NCBI RefSeq assembly: GCF_018492665.1
Contig: NZ_JAFVME010000001.1
Coordinates: 310,001-374,000, forward strand
Reading direction: 5' to 3'
DNA: 64,000 bases
From: Pedobacter sp. B4-66
GTDB lineage: Bacteria; Bacteroidota; Bacteroidia; Sphingobacteriales; Sphingobacteriaceae
In this document: positions 1 to 9,770 of the stretch, piece by piece
How positions within the stretch are numbered: the stretch's first letter is position 1
How the letters are laid out: the number at the start of each line of letters is the position of its first letter
Notes under the pieces: generated by a model
Databases searched by the model: none
What the model was told of the DNA's origin: nothing
The model's input: only the letters and a program-made list of their open reading frames with translations
Position numbers and translations under genes: made by a program

Positions 1-252
1 AGATTTTGTGATATCGGCTATCTCAAATTCATGTAGAGGCAAAACTGCATCTACACCTTCATTTAGACAATGATTTAGCAAATTATGAGCTATAATCTCA
101 TCATTTCTCTCACCTAGAGAAATGAAATAATATCTTGCCGAAGGAATAGAAGGCATATCGCCATAATCAGCCAGTACAATGTTATCTTCGGCAAAAGTTT
201 TAACCAGTTTTAGCGACTGAGCAGACTTCCCCCCTGTTATTAGTATTTTCAA
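1..252 (-). CDS. N-terminal part of an ATP-grasp-like protein, truncated by the window
   Basis: An open frame of 84 codons runs off the left edge. It begins at a TTG (250-252) three bases after the stop of the ABC ATPase gene and reads LKILITGGKSAQ, then GVDAVLPLHEFEIADITKS at its end. The start (beta strand plus GG loop) and the later VLPLHEFE segment resemble the N-terminal pre-ATP-grasp domain of carboxylate-amine ligase-like proteins. The function is not known and only the first domain is visible. The TTG start is chosen because no in-frame ATG lies near. Co-transcription with the upstream ATPase is likely. Confidence 0.55.
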   Translation of the reverse strand, partial: MKILITGGKSAQSLKLVKTFAEDNIVLADYGDMPSIPSARYYFISLGERNDEIIAHNLLNHCLNEGVDAVLPLHEFEIADITKS

Positions 253-255
253 AAC

Positions 256-906
256 TTAAATTATTAAACCGTCTTTCATAGTAACTACCCTATCACTAAT
301 TTTTGCTAAACCCTCATTGTGCGTAACAATAACAAATGTCTGTTTAAAATTATCTCTTAGGGTAATAAAAAATTGATGTAATGCGCTAGCGTTTGCTGAG
401 TCAAGATTGCCGGAAGGCTCATCAGCAAGAATAATTGCTGGATTATTTATTAATGCTCTCGCTACAGCAATACGCTGCTGTTCGCCACCCGACAACTCAT
501 TAGGCTTATGATCTGCCCTATCCTTTAAACCTAAAAGATCTAAAAGCTCTGTTGCCCTTGATATTGCTTGCTTTGTTGGCACCTTAGCTATAAATGCAGG
601 TATGCAAATATTCTCTAAAGCGGTAAACTCAGGTAAAAGATGATGAAACTGGAAAACGAAGCCTATATTTTTATTTCTAAAAACACTTAATAACTCGCCC
701 GATAGTTTATTGACTTTAGATCCATTAAGTTCAACTGTACCCTCATCAGGTTTATCTAATGTACCTAATATATGAAGCAAAGTACTTTTACCAGCCCCTG
801 AAGCGCCTATAATACTTACAATCTCACCTTTTTGAACCTCAAAATCTACCCCTTTTAAAATGGGTAAGTTCCCATACGCTTTTTTTATCCCTGTGGCTTT
901 TAGCAT
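256..906 (-). CDS. LolD-type ABC transporter ATP-binding protein
   Basis: This is a 216-residue cytoplasmic ATPase of the LolD/MacB class, which powers a membrane permease of the LolCE or MacB type. The Walker A motif GASGAGKS is at residues 34-41, the Q-loop at Gln86, the signature LSGGEQQR at 138-145, Walker B IILADEP at 158-164 and the H-loop at His196. The length is normal for a stand-alone ATPase. No permease gene lies beside it in the window, so its partner is elsewhere or to the left. It is divergent from sucC, with about 65 bp between them. The exact substrate (lipoprotein sorting or other) cannot be told from sequence alone. Confidence 0.88.
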   Translation of the reverse strand: MLKATGIKKAYGNLPILKGVDFEVQKGEIVSIIGASGAGKSTLLHILGTLDKPDEGTVELNGSKVNKLSGELLSVFRNKNIGFVFQFHHLLPEFTALENICIPAFIAKVPTKQAISRATELLDLLGLKDRADHKPNELSGGEQQRIAVARALINNPAIILADEPSGNLDSANASALHQFFITLRDNFKQTFVIVTHNEGLAKISDRVVTMKDGLII

Positions 907-911
907 AAATG

Positions 912-919
912 CAAACTTA
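912..919 (-). promoter_or_regulatory. Candidate -7 element of the ABC ATPase gene
   Basis: On the minus strand the sequence TAAGTTTG matches the Bacteroidota -7 consensus TAnnTTTG exactly. It ends only six bases before the ATG at 906, which would make the mRNA nearly leaderless. No good -33 TTTG is visible, so confidence is low. Confidence 0.35.
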
Positions 920-945
920 CTGTTTTTAAAACCAATCTGAAATTG

Positions 946-953
946 TAGATTTG
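946..953 (+). promoter_or_regulatory. Candidate -7 element of the sucC promoter
   Basis: TAGATTTG matches TAnnTTTG exactly, 18 bases before the sucC ATG. The upstream -33 region is only T-rich (TGTTTTT). Its position argues against the in-frame TTG at 951, which lies inside the element. Confidence 0.45.
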
Positions 954-971
954 GACAAATTTTTTCAGCAA

Positions 972-2162
972 ATGAATATCCACGAATATCAAGGTAAAGA
1001 AATACTTAAAAGTTTTGGTGTTGCCGTACAAGAAGGCATAGTTGCCGACACGGTTGAGCAGGCTGTAGAAGCTGCTAAAAAAATGAAAACCGACTATAAC
1101 TCTGACTGGGTTGTAATTAAGGCTCAGATTCACGCAGGTGGAAGAGGTAAAGGTGGTGGTGTTAAACTAGCCAAAAACCTTGATGAGGTTAAAGAAAGAG
1201 CTACCGCTATTTTGGGTATGCAATTAGTAACCCCACAAACAGGTCCTGAAGGTAAAAAGGTTAATAAAATTCTTGTTGCACAAGATGTTTATTATCCTGG
1301 AGCTTCTGAAACTAAAGAGTTTTATGTGAGTGTTCTTTTAAACCGTGCAAACGGAAGAAACATCATTATGTATTCTACTGAAGGTGGAATGGATATCGAA
1401 GAAGTTGCTGAGCATACACCACACTTAATCTTCAAAGAAGAAATTGATCCTAAAGTTGGTTTACAAGGATTTCAAGCTCGTAAAATAGCTTTCAACCTTG
1501 GCCTAAGCGGTCAAGCTTTCAAAGAGATGGTGAAATTCGTTTCTGCACTTTACAAAGCTTACGACAATACTGATTCTGCAATGTTCGAGATCAATCCTGT
1601 TCTTAAAACATCTGACGATAAAATCATTGCAGTTGATGCTAAAGTAGATTTAGATGAGAATGCATTATTCCGTCATCCTGACTACGCTGCAATGCGTGAT
1701 AAATTAGAAGAAGATCCTACTGATGTTGAAGCAAGTGAATCAAACCTTAACTATGTTAAACTTGACGGAAACGTAGGTTGCATGGTTAACGGAGCTGGTT
1801 TGGCAATGGCAACTATGGATATTATCAAAATCGCAGGTGGAGAACCAGCTAACTTCTTAGACGTTGGTGGAACTGCAAATGCACAAACAGTTAAAGCCGG
1901 CTTTAACATTATCCTTAAGGACCCTAATGTAAAAGCAATTTTAATTAACATTTTTGGTGGTATTGTTCGTTGTGACCGTGTTGCTCAGGGTGTTATTGAT
2001 GCTTATAAAGAAATTGGAGATGTTCCAGTTCCTATCATTTGCCGTCTTCAAGGTACAAACGCTGTCGAAGCTAAGAAATTGATAGATGACTCAGGATTGA
2101 AAGTTTTCTCTGCTATCGCGTTAAAAGATGCAGCTGATTTAGTTACTAAAGTATTAGCGTAA
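972..2162 (+). CDS. sucC: Succinyl-CoA synthetase beta subunit (ADP-forming)
   Basis: The 396-residue protein is the nucleotide-binding subunit of succinyl-CoA ligase, the TCA-cycle enzyme that makes ATP or GTP from succinyl-CoA. The N-terminus [17 protein letters not shown] is typical of the family. An ATP-grasp domain with the Gly-rich loop [10 protein letters not shown] lies at residues 56-65, and the C-terminal ligase half carries [16 protein letters not shown]. The ATG at 972 is preferred over an upstream in-frame TTG at 951 because the family starts there and the TTG overlaps the promoter. sucD is not adjacent, so the two subunits are encoded apart. A strong terminator follows. Confidence 0.97.
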   Translation: MNIHEYQGKEILKSFGVAVQEGIVADTVEQAVEAAKKMKTDYNSDWVVIKAQIHAGGRGKGGGVKLAKNLDEVKERATAILGMQLVTPQTGPEGKKVNKILVAQDVYYPGASETKEFYVSVLLNRANGRNIIMYSTEGGMDIEEVAEHTPHLIFKEEIDPKVGLQGFQARKIAFNLGLSGQAFKEMVKFVSALYKAYDNTDSAMFEINPVLKTSDDKIIAVDAKVDLDENALFRHPDYAAMRDKLEEDPTDVEASESNLNYVKLDGNVGCMVNGAGLAMATMDIIKIAGGEPANFLDVGGTANAQTVKAGFNIILKDPNVKAILINIFGGIVRCDRVAQGVIDAYKEIGDVPVPIICRLQGTNAVEAKKLIDDSGLKVFSAIALKDAADLVTKVLA

Positions 2163-2200
2163 GCTAACAGCTATTCAAAATAAATCTTTATTAAAGATTA

Positions 2201-2232
2201 AAGCCAATTGTTAACTCAATTGGCTTTTTTTA
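2201..2232 (+). terminator. Rho-independent terminator of sucC
   Basis: The stem AAGCCAATTG / CAATTGGCTT with a 6-base loop is followed by a run of T. It starts 38 bases after the sucC stop. Confidence 0.85.
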
Positions 2233-2300
2233 TTTACAAAAAAATTAAACAGAGCTCATTTCTGTTTAAAAACAAATTAAATATCACTTTTAAAATAAGA

Positions 2301-2332
2301 AGAGGCATACAACCATCCAGTTGTATGCCTCT
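2301..2332. other. Perfect 13-bp hairpin in the sucC-asnS spacer
   Basis: AGAGGCATACAAC and GTTGTATGCCTCT are perfectly complementary around a 6-base loop. No T-run follows on the plus strand, while on the minus strand TCTTATTTT follows. It may therefore end a minus-strand transcript coming from the G-depleted tract to its right. No gene is assigned to it. Confidence 0.5.
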
Positions 2333-2372
2333 CTAACCAAATATAAATTAAACGAGCATTACAAATATAGAG

Positions 2373-2699
2373 TTTTAAATTAAAAAACAATACTAAATTC
2401 AAATATTTAGCCATAAAAATCAAAAAATAACACAAAAACTAAATACAAAACCAATAAAACAACAAAAATACACACAAAAACTACATTAAAAACAAAATTA
2501 AATACCACAAAAACAAAAAATACACAAACAAAACAACTAAAACACAAAAAACAAACACATAAAAACACAATAACACCTATTAAAAACAAAGAAAACACCA
2601 ATAAATAACACATAAAATCAATAATCACTAAAAATTCATCTAAAATACAACTACAACCTATTTAATTCTTCTCTAAAATATTCCCTCCCATTTATTAAA
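2373..2699. other. Non-coding tract almost free of G on the plus strand
   Basis: Across 327 bases only positions 2410 and 2591 are G; the rest is A, C and T, with many short ACAAAA-like runs. It lies upstream of the asnS promoter. A 73-codon minus-strand frame across it (2407-2628) consists of almost only Phe, Val, Leu, Ile and Cys and looks like a by-product of composition. No protein or known RNA family was recognised here. Confidence 0.7.
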
Positions 2700-2708
2700 G
2701 GAAATCCT

Positions 2709-2716
2709 TATTTTTG
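2709..2716 (+). promoter_or_regulatory. Candidate asnS -7 element
   Basis: TATTTTTG matches TAnnTTTG exactly and lies 20 bases before the asnS ATG. No clear TTTG is found at the -33 distance. Confidence 0.45.
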
Positions 2717-2736
2717 ACGCTCTCCACAAGAAAATC

Positions 2737-4185
2737 ATGATTAAAAGAGAAAAAGTAAAAAGTTTGTTAAGCACAAACGAATTCGACAGAGAAGTTACAG
2801 TTATGGGATGGGTGCGAACATTTCGCAACAACCAGTTTATTGCAATAAATGATGGCTCCTGCCTTGGGAACATCCAAATCGTAGTTGATTTTAATAATAC
2901 TCCCGAAGAACTTTTAAAACGTATTACTACAGGAGCTGCAATTTCTGTTAAAGGAACAATTGTAGAATCATTAGGAAAAGGTCAGAGAGTAGATATTAAA
3001 GCAGAAACTATCGAAATACTAGGCGATAGCGATCCTGAAAAATTCCCTCTTCAACCTAAAAAACATAGCTTGGAGTTTCTACGTGAAATCGCTCACTTGC
3101 GTTTCCGTACCAATACTTTCAATGCTGTATTTAAATTACGTCATGCATTAGCTTTTGCTATCCATCAATTCTATAACGAAAGAGGCTTTGTATACATGCA
3201 CACTCCTGTTATTACTGCTTCAGATGCAGAAGGAGCAGGTGAAATGTTTAAAGTAACCACCCTTGATTTCGATAATACCCCTCGCACTGAGGATGGCAAA
3301 GTAGATTTCTCGCAGGATTTCTTTGCACGCGCAACTAACTTAACCGTTTCTGGTCAGCTAGAAGGTGAGCTTGCAGCAATGGCATTTGGACAGATCTATA
3401 CATTCGGCCCTACTTTTAGAGCAGAAAATTCAAATACAACGCGTCACCTTGCTGAATTTTGGATGGTTGAACCTGAGGTTGCTTTTGCAGATCTTGATGA
3501 CAACATGCAACTTGCAGAAGACATGTTAAAATATGTGATCAGCTATGCGCTTGAGCATTGCAAAGAAGAGATTGATTTCTTAAACAATCGTTTACTTGAA
3601 GAAGAGAAAACAAAACCTCAGAATGAGCGTAGTGAGCTATCTTTAATAGAAAAACTAAACTTCTGCTTAAACAATGATTTTGAGCGCTTAACATACACAG
3701 AAGCTATCGCAATCTTAAAGTCTTCTAAACCAAATCAGAAAAAGCAGTTTAAATACCTTATTGATGAATGGGGAGCAGATTTACAGTCAGAGCACGAACG
3801 TTTCCTTGTTGAAAAGCACTTTAAAAAACCTGTTATCTTAACAGATTATCCTGCTGACATCAAATCGTTCTACATGCGTCAAAATGAACCTGATGCACAA
3901 GGCAGAAAAACAGTTGCTGCTATGGATATCTTGTTCCCGGGGATTGGTGAAATAATTGGTGGTTCTCAAAGAGAAGAACGTCTTGACAGATTAACCCAAA
4001 GAATGGAAGATCTTGACATTCCTCAAGATGAAATGTGGTGGTACCTGGATACCAGACGTTTTGGATCGGCACCTCACTCAGGCTTTGGATTAGGCTTTGA
4101 ACGATTGATATTATTTGTAAGCGGAATGACAAACATCAGAGATGTAATTGCCTTCCCTCGTTTCCCTAAAAACGCAGAGTTTTAA
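2737..4185 (+). CDS. asnS: Asparaginyl-tRNA synthetase
   Basis: This 482-residue class II aminoacyl-tRNA synthetase charges tRNA-Asn. The N-terminal OB-fold anticodon-binding domain (about 18-95, with VMGWVRTFR) is followed by the class II core. Motif 2 is [16 protein letters not shown] at 227-242, and motif 3 is GFGLGFERL at 449-457 near the C-terminus. An insertion before motif 2 (about 176-200) is usual for the bacterial AsnRS type found in Bacteroidota. The gene stands alone between its own candidate promoter and a bidirectional terminator. Confidence 0.97.
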   Translation: MIKREKVKSLLSTNEFDREVTVMGWVRTFRNNQFIAINDGSCLGNIQIVVDFNNTPEELLKRITTGAAISVKGTIVESLGKGQRVDIKAETIEILGDSDPEKFPLQPKKHSLEFLREIAHLRFRTNTFNAVFKLRHALAFAIHQFYNERGFVYMHTPVITASDAEGAGEMFKVTTLDFDNTPRTEDGKVDFSQDFFARATNLTVSGQLEGELAAMAFGQIYTFGPTFRAENSNTTRHLAEFWMVEPEVAFADLDDNMQLAEDMLKYVISYALEHCKEEIDFLNNRLLEEEKTKPQNERSELSLIEKLNFCLNNDFERLTYTEAIAILKSSKPNQKKQFKYLIDEWGADLQSEHERFLVEKHFKKPVILTDYPADIKSFYMRQNEPDAQGRKTVAAMDILFPGIGEIIGGSQREERLDRLTQRMEDLDIPQDEMWWYLDTRRFGSAPHSGFGLGFERLILFVSGMTNIRDVIAFPRFPKNAEF

Positions 4186-4208
4186 CGAACTCATGAAAAT
4201 AGCATAAA

Positions 4209-4245
4209 AAGAGGTGTATCAATCAGATTGATACACCTCTTTTTA
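4209..4245. terminator. Bidirectional terminator between asnS and the glutamate-synthase-like gene
   Basis: The stem GAGGTGTATCAAT / ATTGATACACCTC (13 bp) is flanked by an A-run on the left and a T-run on the right. It can serve both convergent genes. Confidence 0.85.
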
Positions 4246-4253
4246 TTTGTACG

Positions 4254-5918
4254 CTACCTATTCTGATTTTGATTTAAATCATCAGCAAACGAGTTTGCAT
4301 GTGTATAATCAACCAACGAAACCTTATAATCAGAAGGCACAAAACTCGTAGATACGCTCAATGCCATTCCCAGTTCAAATCTTATAGGATAAGGCGACTG
4401 CAATAAACTTCCTTCAGGAATATAAGGAAAACTCTCCATATACGACTGCATTACATTCGGTGCAATCCTTCTATTGATATAAGCTCTAGTCAATTGATGC
4501 GGGTGATGTAAACCTGCAGCACCAAGTAATTCCACAGCACTACCAACTGTAAGCTTATGGAAGTTATGCACTCTTACCGTTTTATCCTCTACTACAAGAC
4601 CTTTCATTAAACTTGGGTCCTGTGTTGCTACACCAGTCGGACAAGTGTTGCTATTGCACTCTAAAGCCTGTATACAACCCAATGCAAACATCATTCCCCT
4701 GGCCGAGTTACATAAATCAGCACCAAGCGCAATATTCTTTACCAAATCAAAGCCTGAAGCTACTTTACCAGATGCAATAATCTTGATGTGCTTCTTCAAA
4801 TTAAAGCCAACCAAAACATCATAAACAAAGGCAACCGCTTCTCTCAATGGCATACCAACTGCATTAGAAAACTCTTGTGGCGAAGCTCCTGTACCGCCCT
4901 CTCCCCCATCAACAGTAATAAAATCCACATATGTATTTGTTTCCACCATTGCTTTACAAATGGCAAAAAACTCGCTTCTTCTTCCAATACACAACTTAAT
5001 ACCCACGGGCTTACCACCAGAAAGCTCTCTTAGTTTTTTTACAAAACCAACTAACTCTAATGGCGTTTTAAAAGCAGCATGAGCTGGTGGAGAAATCACA
5101 TCGAATCCCTCTTTTACAAGCCTTATTCTTGCAATTTCGGGAGTAACCTTTTTGGCGGGTAATATACCTCCGTGCCCAGGCTTAGCTCCTTGAGATAGTT
5201 TTATCTCAATCATTTTCACCTGATCTGTACTTGCTCGCTCAGAAAACGCTTCATAATTAAACGTACCATCGTGATGACGACAACCAAAATAACCTGTTCC
5301 AATTTGCCAGATTAAATCCCCACCCGGATTAGCATGATAATCACTTATACCACCTTCACCTGTGTTATGTGCAAAATTACCCAATTTAGCTCCACCATTT
5401 AAGGCCAGAATCGCATTCTGACTTAATGAGCCAAAGCTCATTGCAGATATATTATAAATACTCGCAGAATATGGTTTTAAGCAATCAGGCCCACCCACAA
5501 GCACACGAGGATCTTCATTCAATTCGGTATGGCTAATTGCAGAAATACTGTGACTTAACCACTCATAACCATTTTCATATACATCTAACTGAGTACCAAA
5601 TGGAATAGTGTCATTTTCTCTTTTTGCACGCTGATAAATTAATGAGCGACTAAGTCTGCTAAACGGTTTACCATTGGTATCACTCTCCACAAAATACTGA
5701 TATACTTTAGGTCTTAAATCTTCCATAAAATACCTCAACCTACCTACCACCGGATAGTTCCTAACTATACTGTGTTTTGGCTGATACAAATCATAAATAC
5801 CCAACAAAACAATTGGTCCGGTAAAAATGAACAACCACCATAAAGGCGGATAAGTAAGGCCCAACATTACAGTAAGTGCCACTAAAAACGCTGCAATTGC
5901 GACAAATGCTTTTCTCAT
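4254..5918 (-). CDS. FMN-binding glutamate synthase family protein
   Basis: The 554-residue protein contains the central/FMN-binding domain of glutamate synthase without the glutamine amidotransferase domain. Two N-terminal membrane segments lie at about residues 4-45. The FMN/substrate region has TVDGGEGGTGASP (about 335-347), and three cysteines at about 415, 421 and 426 (CIQALECNSNTCPTG) match the iron-sulphur ligands of the family. The ATG at 5918 is preferred over a TTG 36 bases upstream because AGGAA precedes it and the membrane segment starts at once. Such membrane-anchored GltB-like proteins are common and mostly uncharacterised, and the true substrate is unknown. It is divergent from the tsaC-like gene. 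Confidence 0.85.
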   Translation of the reverse strand: MRKAFVAIAAFLVALTVMLGLTYPPLWWLFIFTGPIVLLGIYDLYQPKHSIVRNYPVVGRLRYFMEDLRPKVYQYFVESDTNGKPFSRLSRSLIYQRAKRENDTIPFGTQLDVYENGYEWLSHSISAISHTELNEDPRVLVGGPDCLKPYSASIYNISAMSFGSLSQNAILALNGGAKLGNFAHNTGEGGISDYHANPGGDLIWQIGTGYFGCRHHDGTFNYEAFSERASTDQVKMIEIKLSQGAKPGHGGILPAKKVTPEIARIRLVKEGFDVISPPAHAAFKTPLELVGFVKKLRELSGGKPVGIKLCIGRRSEFFAICKAMVETNTYVDFITVDGGEGGTGASPQEFSNAVGMPLREAVAFVYDVLVGFNLKKHIKIIASGKVASGFDLVKNIALGADLCNSARGMMFALGCIQALECNSNTCPTGVATQDPSLMKGLVVEDKTVRVHNFHKLTVGSAVELLGAAGLHHPHQLTRAYINRRIAPNVMQSYMESFPYIPEGSLLQSPYPIRFELGMALSVSTSFVPSDYKVSLVDYTHANSFADDLNQNQNR

Positions 5919-5994
5919 ATTCCTTAATTTAATAAAAACATGCCAATAGAACAATTATAATCTGATTTCGGATCAATATTTTGTAAATTTACAT

Positions 5995-6615
5995 ATGCTT
6001 ATTAAAATCTATCCTGAAAACCCAAATCCCAAGGCGATTGAGCAAGTTGTTGAAGTATTGAAAAAGGGAGGTATAATTATCTATCCAACTGATACCGTTT
6101 ATGGGATGGGTTGTGATATTACAAATCATAAAGCCATTGAGAAAATTTGTCGGTTAAGAGGCATCAAACCCGAAAAGGCCAATTTCTCTTTTATCTGCTC
6201 AGATTTAAGGCATATCTCTGATTACATCAAACCTATTGACACCACAACATTCAGGGTATTAAAAAAGGCATTACCAGGACCGTTTACATTTATTTTTAAT
6301 GCAAACGGAAATGTTCCAAAGCTTTTAAGCTCCAATAAAAAAACTGTTGGTATAAGGGTGCCCGACAATGACATTGCGCGGGAAATTGTTTTACAACTTG
6401 GAAACCCAATTCTCTCTACATCTATCTATGATGATGACGAGGTAATAGAATACTCAACAGATCCGGAATTGATCCACGAAAAGTATGAAGATACTGTAGA
6501 CATCGTAATTGATGGTGGATATGGAGACAACGAACCCTCAACAGTTGTAGACTGTACATCGGGAGATTTTGAAATAATCCGTCAAGGAAAAGGAAACCTG
6601 GAAACCCACTTATAA
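5995..6615 (+). CDS. L-threonylcarbamoyladenylate synthase (Sua5/YciO/YrdC family)
   Basis: The 206-residue protein has the single YrdC fold. The family makes threonylcarbamoyl-AMP from threonine, bicarbonate and ATP for the t6A37 modification of tRNAs. The motif [19 protein letters not shown] lies at 23-41 and the later STSIYDDDE and [10 protein letters not shown] segments fit. It could be TsaC proper or the closely related YciO type, which cannot be separated by eye. The stop codon overlaps the nhaA start by one base (TAATG), so the two genes are probably translationally coupled. Confidence 0.85.
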   Translation: MLIKIYPENPNPKAIEQVVEVLKKGGIIIYPTDTVYGMGCDITNHKAIEKICRLRGIKPEKANFSFICSDLRHISDYIKPIDTTTFRVLKKALPGPFTFIFNANGNVPKLLSSNKKTVGIRVPDNDIAREIVLQLGNPILSTSIYDDDEVIEYSTDPELIHEKYEDTVDIVIDGGYGDNEPSTVVDCTSGDFEIIRQGKGNLETHL

Positions 6616-7796
6616 TGGCTAAACTAATAAACCTACAAGCATTCAAAGACTTTTTACGTTCAGGGCAAATTGGAGGCATACTACTCATGGTATGTGTTGC
6701 AGTCTCACTATTCATTGCAAATTCAAGCTATAAGGATGCCTTTTCATCCTTTTTGGCTACAGATTTCGGTTTTACATTTGGCTCCGGCTCTTATGTTTTT
6801 AGTGTTTCAGCATGGATAAATGATGCCTTAATGGCCGTATTTTTCCTTTTGGTAGGTTTAGAAATTAAAAGGGAGCTTGTAGAAGGCGAATTGTCATCTA
6901 TTAAAAAAGCTTCATTACCTGTGGTTGCTGCCCTTGGAGGTATGCTTGTACCTGCGTTTATTTATTTCATTTTAAATAAAGATACCACTACTGCATCTGG
7001 ATGGGGAATCCCGATGGCTACAGATATCGCCTTTGCACTAGCCATCATATCTATGTTGGGCAAAAGTGTTCCTGCATCTTTAAAGATATTTCTTGCGGCA
7101 TTAGCTATAGTCGATGACTTGGGCGCTATACTGGTTATCGCTGTGTTTTACACCAATGAAGTACATTTTGAGTACTTGTTAATGGCAGGTGGTGTACTTG
7201 CCCTATTGCTTGTATTTAACTTTTTCAACATTAAACCGCTATTTTTTTACCTGATACCCGGAGTGTTTTTATGGTATTTCATCCACCATTCGGGTATACA
7301 CGCTACAATTGCCGGAGTACTGCTTGCCCTTACCATTCCAACCAATTCACTCAGTACCGAATCGCCATTAGAAAAACTAGAGCATCTATTAAACGGGCCT
7401 GTAAACTATTTTATCATGCCAATATTTGCGCTAGCAAATACCAACATCACCTTTCAAAAAGAGATGCTTGGCGGCTTGGTATCACCTTTGGGATTAGGCA
7501 TTGTAACCGGACTCTTTGTAGGTAAAACAGTAGGTGTTACTGTATTCTCCTGGATAGCAGTAAAACTGAAGCTCGGGACACTCCCTTCACAATCCGGCTG
7601 GAAACACATCATTGGCTTAGGTATGTTGGCAGGTATAGGATTTACCATGTCAATATTTATTTCACTGCTTTCATTTAACGATGAAATGCATGTAACCGAA
7701 GCAAAATTTGCCATTCTTTGTGCTTCGGTTATTGCAGGATTAGTTGGTTTTGTTTTCCTAAAATCTATTAAAAAAAAAGCACCGGTTACAGCGTAA
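6615..7796 (+). CDS. nhaA: Na+/H+ antiporter NhaA
   Basis: This 393-residue inner-membrane antiporter exchanges Na+ or Li+ for protons. About twelve hydrophobic segments are visible. FLLVGLEIKRELVEGEL (78-94) is a family hallmark. The ion-binding aspartates are present as ATDIAFAL (Asp137) and AIVDDLGAI (Asp167/Asp168), corresponding to Asp133 and Asp163/164 of the E. coli protein. It overlaps the tsaC-like gene by one base, and its last 11 bases overlap the end of the convergent trpA, with no separate terminator between them. Confidence 0.96.
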   Translation: MAKLINLQAFKDFLRSGQIGGILLMVCVAVSLFIANSSYKDAFSSFLATDFGFTFGSGSYVFSVSAWINDALMAVFFLLVGLEIKRELVEGELSSIKKASLPVVAALGGMLVPAFIYFILNKDTTTASGWGIPMATDIAFALAIISMLGKSVPASLKIFLAALAIVDDLGAILVIAVFYTNEVHFEYLLMAGGVLALLLVFNFFNIKPLFFYLIPGVFLWYFIHHSGIHATIAGVLLALTIPTNSLSTESPLEKLEHLLNGPVNYFIMPIFALANTNITFQKEMLGGLVSPLGLGIVTGLFVGKTVGVTVFSWIAVKLKLGTLPSQSGWKHIIGLGMLAGIGFTMSIFISLLSFNDEMHVTEAKFAILCASVIAGLVGFVFLKSIKKKAPVTA

Positions 7797-8553
7797 ATTC
7801 TTTCATGAACTGTTTAACACTGCCCTGAACATCATCGGCAGATAAACTTTTCACAAAGGCAGTACCTATAATTGCACCATTGGCATATTTACAGGCTTTA
7901 TCGAAGGTTTCTTTACTACTAATACCAAAACCTATCATCGTTGGGTTGTTAAGTTTCATCGAAGCAATTCTAGCAAAATACGCTTCTGTAGTATCAGATA
8001 CCTGCAGGTTCTTTCCTGTGGTTGCTGATGATGATATCAAGTAAACAAAACCATTGCTTAAGCCATCAATTTTACGGATTCTCTCTTCCGAAGTTTGAGG
8101 AGTAACTAAAAATATATTACTCAAATCGTATTTAGCAAACACAGGTGCGTAAAGTTCCTCATACTCAACCATAGGAAGATCCGGAACGATGCAACCATCA
8201 ACACCAATCTCTGCACAAGCTTTACAAAAATTCTCTACACCAAACTGAAGCATTGGATTTACATAACCCATTAATAAAACCGGGATACTTACTGTTTTAC
8301 GCAAGTCTTTAAGCTGTGCAAACAGCGTTTTCAAATCCATACCCTTATCTAGCGCCTGCTTACTGCTAGCCTGAATAACCGGCCCATCAGCAACAGGATC
8401 AGAATACGGGAAACCTATTTCTAATAAATCAGCACCTGAGCGTTCTAACTCTTCGGCAATTGCCACTGTATCTCCTAAATTGGGATAACCGGCTGTATAA
8501 TAAATTGATAATATATCTTTCTTTTCCTGAAATAACTTTTTAATTCTATTCAT
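7786..8553 (-). CDS. trpA: Tryptophan synthase alpha subunit
   Basis: The 255-residue TIM-barrel cleaves indole-3-glycerol phosphate to indole and glyceraldehyde-3-phosphate. The catalytic acids are Glu45 in LLEIGFPYSDP and Asp56 in VADGP, equivalent to Glu49 and Asp60 of the enteric enzyme. It is the last gene of the trpDFBA operon, starting 3 bases after trpB. Its stop lies inside the 3' end of the convergent nhaA. Confidence 0.97.
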   Translation of the reverse strand: MNRIKKLFQEKKDILSIYYTAGYPNLGDTVAIAEELERSGADLLEIGFPYSDPVADGPVIQASSKQALDKGMDLKTLFAQLKDLRKTVSIPVLLMGYVNPMLQFGVENFCKACAEIGVDGCIVPDLPMVEYEELYAPVFAKYDLSNIFLVTPQTSEERIRKIDGLSNGFVYLISSSATTGKNLQVSDTTEAYFARIASMKLNNPTMIGFGISSKETFDKACKYANGAIIGTAFVKSLSADDVQGSVKQFMKEFTL

Positions 8554-8556
8554 TTC

Positions 8557-9738
8557 TTATAATCCAAAATATTTCATGTAAGTATCCATATCCTTGTCAC
8601 CGCGGCCTGATAAGCAAACCACTACATTCTCTCCACCTTTAAAGTTCATTTTTTCTAAATAAGCCAATGCATGCGCACTTTCTATAGCAGGGATAATACC
8701 TTCCATTTGAGTAAGCAACAAACCAGCCTGTAAAGACTCATCGTCGGTTATAGAAACATACTCACCCCGACCAGTTTTAAACAAATGTGCATGCTGAGGA
8801 CCAATGCCCGGATAATCTAATCCTGCTGATACTGAATGCGGTTCAACAACCTGTCCATCTTCAGTTTGCATCAAAATACTTCTGCTACCATGCAGAACAC
8901 CTTCTTTACCTAATGCAGTTGTAGCTGCCGAAAAACCACTATCAACACCTCTACCGCCTGCTTCAATAGCAATAAGCTTAACTTTTTCATCATCTATAAA
9001 ATGATAAAACATACCCATTGCATTACTTCCACCACCAACACAAGCCAATACATAATCTGGCTGATCGTTGCCCGTTTGCTCTATAAGTTGCTTTTTAGTC
9101 TCTTCAGAAATGATAGATTGAAAAGTAGCAACCATATCAGGGTAAGGATGCGGACCAACAACAGAACCTATAATGTAATGTGTATCAACAGGGTTATTAA
9201 TCCAGTCTCGCATCGCCTCATTGGTAGCATCTTTTAACGTTTTACTTCCAGAAGTTGCAGGCACAACTGTAGCGCCCAACATTTTCATTCTGGCAACGTT
9301 AGGTGCCTGACGCTGAATATCAATCTCTCCCATGTAAACCACACATTCCAATCCACGTAATGCACAAACTGTAGCGGTAGCCACACCATGCTGTCCAGCT
9401 CCGGTTTCAGCAATAATACGTTTCTTACCTAAGCGTTCTGCCAGTAATATCTGGCCGATGGTATTGTTAATCTTATGTGCACCTGTATGATTAAGATCCT
9501 CACGTTTCAGAAAAATATTAGCGTTGTATTTTTGTGATAAGCGTTTAGCTAAATACAATGGCGAAGGCCTGCCAACATAATCCTTAAGTAACTGATGAAA
9601 TTCCTTTTGAAAATCTTCATCATCAATTATTTTAAGATAATTCTGTCGTAGTTCTTCTACATTTGGATAAAGCATTTCCGGAATATAAGCTCCGCCAAAA
9701 TCTCCGTAGTATCCTTTTTCATTTACAAAATAGTTCAT
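8557..9738 (-). CDS. trpB: Tryptophan synthase beta subunit
   Basis: This PLP enzyme joins indole and serine to form tryptophan. Counting from the ATG at 9738 it has 393 residues, with the PLP lysine at Lys89 (HTGAHKINN), the catalytic glutamate at Glu111 (AETGAGQHG) and the phosphate-binding GGGSNAMG loop further on. An upstream in-frame ATG at 9774 would overlap trpF by four bases; the internal start [16 protein letters not shown] matches the family better, but the longer form is possible. It forms a complex with TrpA, encoded next. Confidence 0.96.
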   Translation of the reverse strand: MNYFVNEKGYYGDFGGAYIPEMLYPNVEELRQNYLKIIDDEDFQKEFHQLLKDYVGRPSPLYLAKRLSQKYNANIFLKREDLNHTGAHKINNTIGQILLAERLGKKRIIAETGAGQHGVATATVCALRGLECVVYMGEIDIQRQAPNVARMKMLGATVVPATSGSKTLKDATNEAMRDWINNPVDTHYIIGSVVGPHPYPDMVATFQSIISEETKKQLIEQTGNDQPDYVLACVGGGSNAMGMFYHFIDDEKVKLIAIEAGGRGVDSGFSAATTALGKEGVLHGSRSILMQTEDGQVVEPHSVSAGLDYPGIGPQHAHLFKTGRGEYVSITDDESLQAGLLLTQMEGIIPAIESAHALAYLEKMNFKGGENVVVCLSGRGDKDMDTYMKYFGL

Positions 9739-9770
9739 AGTCTTGTTCTTAAGTCCTTTATTGAGCAAAC

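Noticed and set aside
951..971. TTG start extending sucC by seven codons
   Set aside because: It lies inside the -7 promoter element, and the family starts at the ATG at 972.
2201..2332. Riboswitch between sucC and asnS
   Set aside because: No conserved riboswitch core was recognised. The two hairpins are explained as a terminator and an isolated stem.
2407..2628. Minus-strand 73-codon frame, very hydrophobic
   Set aside because: It consists almost only of Phe, Val, Leu, Ile and Cys because the tract has nearly no G on the plus strand. There is no coding signal beyond composition.
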